From CAZOAR01 sp964577985 (GTDB lineage Bacteria > Gemmatimonadota > CAZMKB01 > CAZNLH01): a stretch of 21,151 bases of DNA. The position numbers and the translations under genes are program-made. Where the stretch lies: NCBI GenBank assembly GCA_964577985.1, contig CAZOAR010000042.1:1-21151 (forward strand), in the 5' to 3' direction. This document shows, one piece after another, positions 1 through 7,274 of the stretch. How positions within the stretch are numbered: position 1 is the first letter of the stretch; each line of letters starts with the position of its first letter. Below the pieces are notes generated by a model. It worked only from the letters and a program-made list of their open reading frames with translations, was not told the DNA's origin and did no database searches.

Positions 1-465
1 GTTCTGTACACTCGGGAAGCTCGGGAGAGAATTCCCAACCAGCGTTGTAAAAACCTGTCCCGAGGAGCTGCCCGATTCGATGGAGCTTATCTGGCGGGCG
101 AGAGGGCGTTTCCTCCCTGATGGGTATCTGGTCATCATCCACCTTCCCGTAGACATCAGATGAGCAGACCATAACTATCCTCGCTTTCGGGACGACATCG
201 CAGGCCACCTCGAGCAGGTTCAGTGTCCCCAGGACGTTCACCTCGAAGGTCAACCGCGGATTCCTGTACGAATACGCGCCGGAGCTCTGTGCCGCCAGGT
301 GGATTATCGCATATGGCGGCCCGTCAAGGCAGATTGAAAAATAAGACCTGACCCGCTCAGTGTCAATGTCGCGGGTGCGGCAGGATTGTTCATCGCCCCC
401 CTGGCGGAGCATGCGGCCCCACCTCGTCGTGCGCGGGAAGAGGAAGGATGAAATCAGACCCATAC
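1..465 (-). pseudogene. Remnant of NAD-dependent epimerase/dehydratase (GDP-6-deoxymannose reductase-like), runs off left edge
   Basis: A minus-strand frame is open from an ATG at 465 to base 1. Its middle is clearly an extended short-chain dehydrogenase: I read YAIIHLAAQSS, then FEVNVLGTLNLLEVA, then the active-site Ser region CSSDVYGKV followed by IPIREETPSRP, the pattern of GDP-4-dehydro-6-deoxymannose reductases and similar sugar epimerases. Two things are wrong. The N-terminal Gly-rich nucleotide-binding motif (GxxGxxG) is missing, and the space where it should lie is the 3' end of the transporter gene, which this frame overlaps by 12 bases. After SRPP the expected PYxxSK catalytic Tyr-Lys segment is not found in any of the three frames; about 30 unrelated residues follow to the edge. 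I infer a decayed gene fragment. It could instead be an assembly join at the window edge, or a divergent intact gene. Substrate is not assignable. Confidence 0.5.
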
Positions 466-1722
466 GATCCAGATGAACAGGTAACCCGCAAGTGTTGCCG
501 CTAATGTGAAAGGCAGGCCTATCTTGACGAAATCAAGGAAAGCAATGGGGTGTCCTTCCTTTCGCGACAGCCCGACGGCCACTATGTTGGCTGAGGCACC
601 GATGGGCGTTATGTTTCCTCCGAGGCACGCCCCCACCAGCAGACCGAAGACGAGGGGATATGGTGAAACACCGAGAGAAATCGCCAGTTTGTGCACGACC
701 GGGAGCATCGCGGTGATGTATGGGATATTGCAGATAAACGCCGATACGAAGACAGAGAACCAGACCAGGAGTGTGAAGAGTGTGAAGACGCCCACTCTCC
801 CACCACCACTGAACAGCTCAGCCAGCGCTTCGAGGACACCTGCCTCTTCCATGAAGCCGACAAGCACGAATATGCCGAGCAGAAAGAGCGTGGTGTCAAC
901 ATCGAACTCCTTGAGAATCTTTATTGCCCTGGGTCTGTCTCTGGAGAGAAGGACCAGGATCGCGACGGTCCCCGAGATCATGCAGATAATTCCAGCAAGG
1001 CTCGAAAAACCGCTGTCGAAGAAGGATGAGAGGCTGAGAGCCAGTACCATTGCTGCCAGGAGATAAGTGGGGAACCACGTCTTTATCCTCACCTCCGGGA
1101 TCTCTTCCACACCCTGACGATACTTCCTGAAAAGATAATAGAGAACGATGAGTGACGCGACCGCTCCTGCCTGGACGGCGAAGAATATACCCGGCCTGCC
1201 ATGCATGAAGAAGAAGTCATTGAAGGTCATCTTCATATGACCGGCCAGAATCATGCTCGGTGGATCACCAATGAGAGTGGCGGTCCCCTGCAGGTTGGAT
1301 GAGACCGCAATTCCTATCAAGAAAGGGGCAGGAGATGTCTTGAGCCTCCTGGATATCTCAAATGCCACGGGAGCGATCACGAGGACCGTGGCGACATTCT
1401 CCACGAAAGACGAGAGAAGGCTCGAAAGGACGCACATCCAGAGAATGGCGCCCCCTACCGTGCTTGACCTGTCTACCAGTTTCTCGGCCAGGAGGGCCGG
1501 AACACCCGAATAGCTGAAGAACTCCGCGACAATGAGCGAGCCGACAAAGATGCCGATCACGTTCCAGTTTACAAAGGATATGCCCTGAAGGATCTGTAGA
1601 GGTGTGAGGGCGACAAGTACTACCAGACCAGTCCAGGCAACGAGTGCCCTCCGGCCCTTGACAAAGATGAGCGTCAGGTAGACCGCAAGAAAAACAACCA
1701 GAACGATTGTCTTGATATCCAA
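454..1722 (-). CDS. ArsB/NhaD (ion transporter superfamily) membrane antiporter or anion permease
   Basis: A 422-residue polytopic inner-membrane protein with about 11-12 hydrophobic segments. It shows the two inverted-repeat halves typical of the ion transporter superfamily: in the first half SSFVENVATVLVIAPVAFEI and then SNLQGTATLIGDPPSMI; in the second half FICNIPYITAMLPV and then GGNITPIGASANIVAVGLS. These paired hairpins with conserved Asn, Thr and Gly-Pro are the ion and substrate sites in ArsB, NhaD and DASS relatives. Length matches the family. The substrate (Na+/H+, arsenite, dicarboxylate or sulfate) cannot be decided from sequence alone; no arsR or arsC lies nearby. The start is TTG at 1722 with only a weak ribosome-binding site, and CTG nine codons-worth upstream region is also open, so the start is uncertain. 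It lies 79 bases after the lipoprotein gene and may have its own weak promoter. Confidence 0.88.
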   Translation of the reverse strand: MDIKTIVLVVFLAVYLTLIFVKGRRALVAWTGLVVLVALTPLQILQGISFVNWNVIGIFVGSLIVAEFFSYSGVPALLAEKLVDRSSTVGGAILWMCVLSSLLSSFVENVATVLVIAPVAFEISRRLKTSPAPFLIGIAVSSNLQGTATLIGDPPSMILAGHMKMTFNDFFFMHGRPGIFFAVQAGAVASLIVLYYLFRKYRQGVEEIPEVRIKTWFPTYLLAAMVLALSLSSFFDSGFSSLAGIICMISGTVAILVLLSRDRPRAIKILKEFDVDTTLFLLGIFVLVGFMEEAGVLEALAELFSGGGRVGVFTLFTLLVWFSVFVSAFICNIPYITAMLPVVHKLAISLGVSPYPLVFGLLVGACLGGNITPIGASANIVAVGLSRKEGHPIAFLDFVKIGLPFTLAATLAGYLFIWIVWV

Positions 1723-1782
1723 GGTCCAATCCAGGGTACAATCAGTGAATGCCGATCAGTATCGTGAGCAGTACACCCGGTT

Positions 1783-1812
1783 AATATATCAACAGCAAGG
1801 CCTAGAAGACAA
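1783..1812 (-). promoter_or_regulatory. Weak sigma70-like promoter candidate for the transporter
   Basis: On the minus strand TTGTCT (1812-1807), an 18-base spacer and TATATT (1788-1783) precede the transporter start by about 55 bases. Four of six and five of six bases match consensus. It overlaps the 3' end of the lipoprotein gene, so it would be an internal promoter. Chance occurrence is quite possible. Confidence 0.3.
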
Positions 1813-2500
1813 CAAAATCTATGAGTTCCCATGTCTCTCCCCCATCAACCACCCTCTTCACCATCCCGACGCCCGGCGCGTACCATTCGGTCATGTGGAC
1901 CGTCTCCTCATCAACACCGCCCGTCGGAAGAGTGATCTTGTAGTAGGTATCGATCCGGACACGGTAGCACTCGTCAAAAAAATCGACCGGCGTGAAGACC
2001 GTCTCTATGTCTTCGACAACGCCAGTGAGGCTCGATTCGATCGTGTACGCTGCCCCCTGATGCACAACCTGGTTGCTGAAGTTATCCTCCCACCGGTTTC
2101 CCAGATTGAGGGGCTTTACTACTCTCTGCCTCCATCGCTCCTCGAGGACAACTTCCTCTCCGAACGAAAAAACCGTTTGTGACACAAACTCATTAAGGCC
2201 CGCCTGGTCCGTTGAATAGTAGAAGTTGCCCTCGGTACTCTCCACCAGAGATGCTTCTCTGCCTCCCATAACTTCCCGGGCGGCGATGTCCCACTCTACA
2301 GTCACCGTGTCCTGTCCCATCACATTGTATTTCCACACGGAGTTCACGCTGTCATAAGGGAGGTAATTCTCACTCAGTCGATTGAATATCGATTCCGTCC
2401 TGCACGACAGAAGCAGAACCAGCGGCAGCATGGAGAGTATAATCTTATGCGACAGTCGCAGGGAGATGGTGGTTCCCCTATTCCATTGGCACTCATTCAT
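1802..2500 (-). CDS. Putative lipoprotein of unknown function
   Basis: A 232-residue protein. The N-terminus has a basic stretch and a hydrophobic core ending in the lipobox LLSC (Cys about residue 33), so it is predicted to be a lipid-anchored envelope protein. The mature part is rich in beta-strand pattern (WKYNVMGQDTVTVEW, YYKITLP, EWYAPGVGMVKRVVDGG); the final YAPGVGMVKR motif recalls small periplasmic or lipoprotein domains that report steady-state surface material, but I cannot name a family. I chose the ATG at 2500 because AGGAAG sits 9 bases upstream. An in-frame ATG at 2557 overlaps the preceding gene's stop as ATGA and would add 19 residues; that start would imply translational coupling. 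The frame stays open further upstream inside the barrel gene, but that extension has no signal-peptide logic. Its neighbour is a predicted outer-membrane barrel, so a role at the outer membrane is inferred. Confidence 0.7.
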   Translation of the reverse strand: MNECQWNRGTTISLRLSHKIILSMLPLVLLLSCRTESIFNRLSENYLPYDSVNSVWKYNVMGQDTVTVEWDIAAREVMGGREASLVESTEGNFYYSTDQAGLNEFVSQTVFSFGEEVVLEERWRQRVVKPLNLGNRWEDNFSNQVVHQGAAYTIESSLTGVVEDIETVFTPVDFFDECYRVRIDTYYKITLPTGGVDEETVHMTEWYAPGVGMVKRVVDGGETWELIDFVVF

Positions 2501-2553
2501 GATGAGATTCTTCCTGATCGCGAACGGGTTGTCATCGACCAGTTTCAAAGCCC

Positions 2554-3141
2554 TCATGGGATATAGACGATAAGTCTGGCGCCGAACAGGAACCCTCCGC
2601 CGCCGGCAAAAATCCTGTTCCATAGAGCCGTGGTCCTGAAATAGATATTGTCGGTGACAGGGAGTTGCAGGCCACCGCCAAGGTCCGTGGCAAGATCCCA
2701 CTCTTCTTCCTTTCCATCACCGACTTCGACTGCCACCCTCGCAGCGCCGGCGCCGGCAAGGAGAAGAATCTCGAATGGCGAGACCTTTACCGGAGGAAAG
2801 TACGTGCCCCGCAGACTGAGAAAGGACCAGCCCAGTGTGACCCTGTCGTCCATGATCATCTCGACCCTGGAGATCATTCCGCCAACAGTGAGGGCCTCCC
2901 CCACCGGAAAATCGACGCCGATACCCAGCGCCATACCGCGGTCGAAACCATCCGACCACCCTCCAGGGGGTAGAAAAAGTCCTCCACCCACATTAACGCT
3001 CGGATGGTCAGGGGGCTTTACGGCAGCACCGAAATCCACTTTCGGTCTCGCGGCGAGCTGGCCGAAAATAACAATAATAAGAAAGCCCGCCGTAAACAGG
3101 TCACGACAGGCTTCTCTTATCCCGGGTCGATCATTTTTCAC
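2554..3141 (-). CDS. Predicted small outer-membrane beta-barrel protein
   Basis: A 195-residue protein with a hydrophobic signal segment (FTAGFLIIVIFGQLAA, about residues 17-32). It then shows alternating polar/aromatic strands separated by glycine-rich turns, with repeated GGG, GIGVDF and GGGL stretches, ending in the strand FGARLIVYIP, a C-terminal aromatic/hydrophobic pattern like porin-type barrels. Size fits an 8-stranded barrel. The start is GTG at 3141; AGGGAG upstream is a poor match and spacing is long, so the start is less certain. The gene begins 47 bases after the GlmU-like gene and its stop overlaps a possible ATG of the lipoprotein gene (ATGA at 2557-2554). No specific family is recognised and the function is unknown. 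Confidence 0.7.
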   Translation of the reverse strand: MKNDRPGIREACRDLFTAGFLIIVIFGQLAARPKVDFGAAVKPPDHPSVNVGGGLFLPPGGWSDGFDRGMALGIGVDFPVGEALTVGGMISRVEMIMDDRVTLGWSFLSLRGTYFPPVKVSPFEILLLAGAGAARVAVEVGDGKEEEWDLATDLGGGLQLPVTDNIYFRTTALWNRIFAGGGGFLFGARLIVYIP

Positions 3142-3188
3142 GTCTCAGCGACTCCCTCTGGTTTACCGCTTCTACCACACCTGCGATC

Positions 3189-4565
3189 TCATGTTCCCTG
3201 CACGCGCCCGAGATATTCCTGTCGGCCGCTTCTGGTCCTCTCGAATACCGACCGCAGGAGCCGGCGATATCGGTCGGACATCTCAACACCTCTCCTCCTC
3301 ATCACAAGCTCCGCCGTTTTCTCGAACTCTTCGAGACGATACTCCTGCATCTTCCCGCCGTCTCCCCACGCGAAAGATGGGATCGACCCCGAGAATGTTC
3401 CTCGCCCACCGAAGAGATTGGCACCGACTCCACAGACAAAACCCGTGTTCATCAGCGTCCCTATTCCGGTCTTGACGTGGTCACCCACGAAGGCGCCGAT
3501 CTTGGTCTGCATCGTGTCGACCTCTCTGTCCTGCAGGCGAACCCGAACATTGCGGTAGTTGTTCTTGAGATCACTGTTAGTGCTTCCCGCGCCGAAATTC
3601 ACCCATGAACCCACGTAGGAATGCCCCAGGAAACCGTAGTGATATTTGTTGACACAGCCGTGAAGGATGGACTGCTCCACTTCACCTCCAATCCTGCACT
3701 CCCTGCCAATGGTGCACCCCCCCCTGATAAGCGCTCCCAGGATCAGGCTGTTCTCTCCGATAAACGCCGGGCCCTCTACGGTGGAGTGAGACTTCACCTG
3801 TACGCCTGGCGCCAGGTAGATTGGACCGGAGGATGAATCGAGGAGAACAAACGGGTCGACCCGCGCTCCAGCCGACACGACGACGCCTCCATCACCCCTG
3901 ACGACCGCCGAGGGGTGGACCGATCCCTGCTCCGTCTCGCGTTCCTGAAAGCCACCGCGGTTCAGGTCATCCCGCAATTGCTGAGGATTGTCCCGCATCA
4001 ATTCCCAGGGATAAGAAATCCTGAGTCCCTCCATACGCACATCCATCGGCTCCAGAGCAGTCTTCGACACGAGTACCTCGCCGGTCGGATTCCTGACGTC
4101 TTCCGTGCCGAGCCTTCCTTCGTGGGCTGGAAGATAAAACGCGACAAGTTCCCCCTTCCTGTCGCGGAAAAGAAGGGCTCGGTCGCGGGGCAGATCAGCG
4201 GCCAACGGGGCTTTCTCCGGGATGAAGCCCGATGACACGAAGAGCGTATCGAACGGGAGAGAGCCGTTGTGGATCGCTTCGTTCCCGGGAGTTTTCCGCG
4301 ATGGCCGAGTCCCGGTCATGGTGCGGCCAACGGCGGCACCATCTTCATCCGTCGGACATATCCCGGGCGATTCGAGGGTCGGATGGGTCAGGACCAACCC
4401 GGCAGTGGAATCTGTGGCAGCAGCGATCCTGGCGCCGATAGTTGTCGAACCGAAAAGTAAATGGCATACGGGGCGCGTCAGCGTGAGGGGATACATGGTC
4501 TCAATCAGCTCGTCTGTCTCGTAGAGGATTAATCTGATCGTCCCGTGTTTACTCATCACCGTCAT
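3189..4565 (-). CDS. GlmU-like sugar nucleotidyltransferase with left-handed beta-helix (NTP_transf_4 type)
   Basis: A 458-residue protein of the putative sugar nucleotidyltransferase group. The N-terminus reads LILYETDELIETMYPLTLTRPVCHLLFG, the start typical of the NTP_transf_4 domain, which lacks the usual GxGTRM nucleotidyltransferase loop. Residues about 215-400 carry hexapeptide repeats of a left-handed beta-helix (VVVSAGARVDPFVLLD, AFIGENSLILGA), then NFGAGSTNSDLKNNY, which resembles the acetyl-CoA/acceptor region of GlmU. A sugar-1-phosphate uridylyl- or acetyltransferase-like role in cell-envelope precursor supply is inferred. The biochemical activity of this group is not settled to my knowledge. 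ATG at 4565 is preferred because AGGAACGGGA lies just upstream; a second ATG is at 4556. Either start overlaps the 3' end of the SPOR lipoprotein gene (8 or 17 bases), suggesting translational coupling. Confidence 0.85.
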   Translation of the reverse strand: MTVMSKHGTIRLILYETDELIETMYPLTLTRPVCHLLFGSTTIGARIAAATDSTAGLVLTHPTLESPGICPTDEDGAAVGRTMTGTRPSRKTPGNEAIHNGSLPFDTLFVSSGFIPEKAPLAADLPRDRALLFRDRKGELVAFYLPAHEGRLGTEDVRNPTGEVLVSKTALEPMDVRMEGLRISYPWELMRDNPQQLRDDLNRGGFQERETEQGSVHPSAVVRGDGGVVVSAGARVDPFVLLDSSSGPIYLAPGVQVKSHSTVEGPAFIGENSLILGALIRGGCTIGRECRIGGEVEQSILHGCVNKYHYGFLGHSYVGSWVNFGAGSTNSDLKNNYRNVRVRLQDREVDTMQTKIGAFVGDHVKTGIGTLMNTGFVCGVGANLFGGRGTFSGSIPSFAWGDGGKMQEYRLEEFEKTAELVMRRRGVEMSDRYRRLLRSVFERTRSGRQEYLGRVQGT

Positions 4566-5028
4566 TCCCGTTCCTGTCCGGTATACCTACGGTCTCGACT
4601 ATCCACGCGTCCACGAATCCGAGCTTATTTGCCCTGTTCCTAACCGCCTCCGCTTCACTCTCACCGGAAAAATCCCCGACCCTTACCTTATAATATGGTT
4701 CGGAATACTCCAGGTAAACATTCTCGGAGAATAGCCCGCTCGCCACCTCGAGCAGGCTCTCGGCCTCCTCCCTGAGTGTCGAGGCAAGCAACTGGACCCT
4801 GTAACGCACTTCTCCGGGTCGCTCGCCTCCGTCACGGGTGAGGGGGTCGATGCTGCCCTCTTCGATCCGTCCCTCTGTTACCTCCCGGCCAAGGAGCTGT
4901 TCCGTCTTTGTGGACCGGGAAGCAGACTGATAGGCGCAACCCTGACACGCCATCAGAAGCGCGGCAAGAAAGAACGCCAGAGAAAACGACACCACGAAGG
5001 TGTTCCTGCGGAATAGATCACCTGTCAC
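4549..5028 (-). CDS. SPOR-domain lipoprotein
   Basis: A 159-residue protein with an N-terminal hydrophobic signal and lipobox LMAC (Cys28), so it is predicted to be lipid-anchored in the envelope. Residues 73-147 form a SPOR domain: RYRVQLLAS opens it, and YYKVRVGDFSGESEAEAVRNRANKLGF is the hallmark second half, with the PYYKVRVGDF core. SPOR domains bind denuded peptidoglycan glycan strands, often at division sites. The region between is a low-complexity charged linker (about residues 35-70). The gene overlaps manC upstream by 11 bases and the GlmU-like gene downstream, so it sits in the middle of an overlapping chain. The link of a peptidoglycan-binding lipoprotein to GDP-mannose synthesis is by position only. 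Confidence 0.88.
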   Translation of the reverse strand: MTGDLFRRNTFVVSFSLAFFLAALLMACQGCAYQSASRSTKTEQLLGREVTEGRIEEGSIDPLTRDGGERPGEVRYRVQLLASTLREEAESLLEVASGLFSENVYLEYSEPYYKVRVGDFSGESEAEAVRNRANKLGFVDAWIVETVGIPDRNGNDGDE

Positions 5029-6082
5029 CCTCTTTCTCCCTCCACCTCTCGGCCAGCTTCCTCACTCCTTCTGCCCTCCCCTTGTCGCAGACCATTGTCA
5101 CATTCCCCACCCTGACAACCACCAGATCTCGCACACCGAGGAGTGCCAGCGTCCCTTCCGCCGAATAGATAATGGAATTATGGACATCGTCAAGGATAGT
5201 CTCGCCCACCACGACATTGCCGTTTGAGTCCGCTGGCAGGACACGTTCAAGCGCGTCCCATGACCCCAGGTCATCCCACGTGAACGACGCGGGTATCACG
5301 ACCATTCGATCAGAGCGCTCCATTATCGCATAGTCGACCGATATCTTCTTGACCGATCCGTAAAAAGTCTCTATGGCTTTCTCTTCATCTCCGCCGCCAA
5401 GGCCGCCGCGAATCGCTGCAAGAGATCGAAAAATATCCGGGGCGTGCGTCTCAACCTGGTCAAGAAAATATTTCCCGCTCCAGACGAAGATCCCGCTGTT
5501 CCAGAGATAACCCCCATCCCTGACGTATTCCTCCGCGGTCTCGAGATCAGGTTTCTCAACGAAAGCGGCCACATCAAACGCCTCCCGGACGGGATCCTCT
5601 TTCAGCTTCCTGCCGATGCGGATATAGCCATAGCCTGTGGCCGGGTAGTGGGGTCTTATTCCAAATGTTACGATATGGTTCTGCTCCGCCAGCATCGCGG
5701 CCTGGAGCAGCTGTCTCTCGAAATCACTCTTTCCTTCGATGAAGTGATCCGCGGGAAACATAGCGATCACGGCGTCAGGATCATTTCTGAGGATCTTGAG
5801 GGTGACCAGTGCCGCAGCGGGCGCGGTATTCTTCCCCAGGGGTTCCAGAAGGAGGTTCTCGACCGGAAGCGACGGCAGCACGTCTCTCACCTGACTCTCG
5901 AGGGACCTGGACGTTATTACGCTTATCCGCTCGAGGGGCGTTAGTGGTTTGAGACGATCAATAGTCCTTGAAAGGAGTGACCTTCCTTCCAGGAATGGGA
6001 TCAACTGCTTGGGACATTGTGGTGTGCTGAGAGGCCAGAACCTCTCCCCAATCCCGCCGGCCATCACAACCGCGTGGAGCAT
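5018..6082 (-). CDS. manC: Mannose-1-phosphate guanylyltransferase
   Basis: A 354-residue enzyme making GDP-mannose from mannose-1-phosphate and GTP, in the cytoplasm. The family signature MAGGIGERFWPLST is at residues 7-20, with Lys25 in CPKQ. PADHFI (110-115) is the conserved metal/substrate motif, FVEKP (174-178) holds the sugar-phosphate-binding Glu-Lys, and LWNSGIF (193-199) completes the pyrophosphorylase fold. Its length is that of the single-domain enzyme; there is no C-terminal phosphomannose isomerase cupin, so the bifunctional form is excluded. AGGAGG lies 4 bases before the ATG at 6082. The product feeds GDP-sugar use by gmd, encoded about 6 kb away, and any mannosyltransferase elsewhere. 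It follows the response regulator gene by 33 bases and overlaps the SPOR gene downstream, so it is probably co-transcribed. Confidence 0.95.
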   Translation of the reverse strand: MLHAVVMAGGIGERFWPLSTPQCPKQLIPFLEGRSLLSRTIDRLKPLTPLERISVITSRSLESQVRDVLPSLPVENLLLEPLGKNTAPAAALVTLKILRNDPDAVIAMFPADHFIEGKSDFERQLLQAAMLAEQNHIVTFGIRPHYPATGYGYIRIGRKLKEDPVREAFDVAAFVEKPDLETAEEYVRDGGYLWNSGIFVWSGKYFLDQVETHAPDIFRSLAAIRGGLGGGDEEKAIETFYGSVKKISVDYAIMERSDRMVVIPASFTWDDLGSWDALERVLPADSNGNVVVGETILDDVHNSIIYSAEGTLALLGVRDLVVVRVGNVTMVCDKGRAEGVRKLAERWREKEGDR

Positions 6083-6115
6083 CTGCCCTCCTCATGGCAG
6101 GGAATGTGACAAGGG

Positions 6116-7072
6116 CTACAGGGGACCTCCAGACTTCCTGCGGTTGTAAACCACGACGGATCCATCGATCGTTTTCCCATATTCCTTGACCTGAGCGGCA
6201 AGTGAACTAATCTGAGCCGGGTGTTGAAACTTGACGCCCTCAGAGGATATTACGGCGATAGTCACGCACAACTGGGTCGGGATTTTAACGCGCTTATTGT
6301 CCCGCCTCACATGTTCATAATAACCCACTCTGAGCTCTTTGTCACTGAAAAACCTGAAGGCGTTCTCTTCGATCTTCTTGAGGACGTACTGGGCGATCTC
6401 TTCTGTCTTCTCGATAGTCGATATAATGATAAAATCGTCGCCCCCTATATGTCCAAGAAAATCGTTGCCGTTGCCCTTCTGCTCCAGGGCCTCGATCAGG
6501 GTCTCGGAGACGAACTGGATGACATCATCTCCCTGCAGAAAACCGTAGTGATCGTTATATTCCTTGAAATTGTCGAGGTCGAAGTAGATCCAGCTGTAGC
6601 ATTCACCGTTGGATATGCGACGCGCCGTCTCTCTCCTTATCGATACATTGCCCGGTAGACCCGTCAAGGGACTCGCCAGCTTGAGGGCAGAGTTCTTTAT
6701 GAGGATGTTGTTGACGCGTGCGAGCAATTCGCCGGAAACGAATGGTTTCGTCAGGAAATCATCAGCGCCTATATTGAGCCCCTTGATCTTGTCTTCAACG
6801 CCCCTCATCGCGGAGAGGAAGATAATAGGAATGTGACTCGTCTTGTAATGCGATCTCAGGATATTGCAGATCTGGAATCCGTCGATGTCCGGCATGACGA
6901 TATCGAGAATGATCAGGTCGGGAGACTCCTCCTGCGCCAGTTTCAGCGCACTCTCACCCGTCTGGGCCGTGAGGACCGAATACCCCGCGCCCTCGAGGCG
7001 CAATTTGATCACCTTGACGAGGTGCGGTTCGTCATCCACAAGCAGGATACGCTGTTTTTCCTCCAGTATCAT
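6116..7072 (-). CDS. Response regulator with degenerate GGDEF domain
   Basis: A 318-residue two-domain signalling protein. Residues 8-120 form a receiver domain: acidic pair Asp13-Asp14, phosphoacceptor Asp57 in LDIVMPD, Ser86 at the switch position and Lys109 in LTKP. A short linker leads to a GGDEF-like domain from LTGLPGN (136-142), with FDLDNFKEYNDHYG (164-177) as the nucleotide/metal site. The signature itself is GGDDF (210-214) instead of GG[D/E]EF. The inhibitory-site Arg of the RxxD motif is absent (Asn at that place, Asp retained). Cyclic-di-GMP synthesis therefore needs testing; Asp-for-Glu at the fourth position may reduce or change activity, and the protein could be a nucleotide-binding effector. 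GAGG lies 7 bases before the ATG. The partner kinase is not in the window. It leads the envelope gene chain, starting with manC 33 bases later. Confidence 0.88.
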   Translation of the reverse strand: MILEEKQRILLVDDEPHLVKVIKLRLEGAGYSVLTAQTGESALKLAQEESPDLIILDIVMPDIDGFQICNILRSHYKTSHIPIIFLSAMRGVEDKIKGLNIGADDFLTKPFVSGELLARVNNILIKNSALKLASPLTGLPGNVSIRRETARRISNGECYSWIYFDLDNFKEYNDHYGFLQGDDVIQFVSETLIEALEQKGNGNDFLGHIGGDDFIIISTIEKTEEIAQYVLKKIEENAFRFFSDKELRVGYYEHVRRDNKRVKIPTQLCVTIAVISSEGVKFQHPAQISSLAAQVKEYGKTIDGSVVVYNRRKSGGPL

Positions 7073-7212
7073 TCGTCATCCTCAATCGAGCCGGGAAATA
7101 TTCACCCGACATCTGAGCAAGTTCTGTACCAGAGGACTCGGGGATAATTCCACAGAGGGACGGAATGTCCAGTAAGAGGTTGTTCCACCCTCGGAGGCGT
7201 TCAAGAAAGGTA

Positions 7213-7241
7213 AAGTTAGAAGTAGGACAATGAAAAGTCAA
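7213..7241 (-). promoter_or_regulatory. Candidate sigma70-like promoter of the response-regulator operon
   Basis: On the minus strand TTGACT (7241-7236), 17-base spacer and TAACTT (7218-7213). The -35 matches 5 of 6 bases; the -10 only 3 of 6 but with both anchoring TA and final T. It lies in the gap after recG, about 140 bases before the response-regulator start. Confidence 0.38.
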
Positions 7242-7274
7242 GTGGGTTCGGAGTCGACTGAGAGGGCCGGGAAT

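Noticed and set aside
2648..3475. 275-codon plus-strand open frame
   Set aside because: It is antisense to the barrel gene and the end of the GlmU-like gene; composition is Pro/Ser/Arg-rich, as expected from a shadow frame.
7032..7241. 69-codon minus-strand open frame upstream of the response regulator
   Set aside because: Starts inside a candidate promoter, overlaps the response-regulator start and has no domain.
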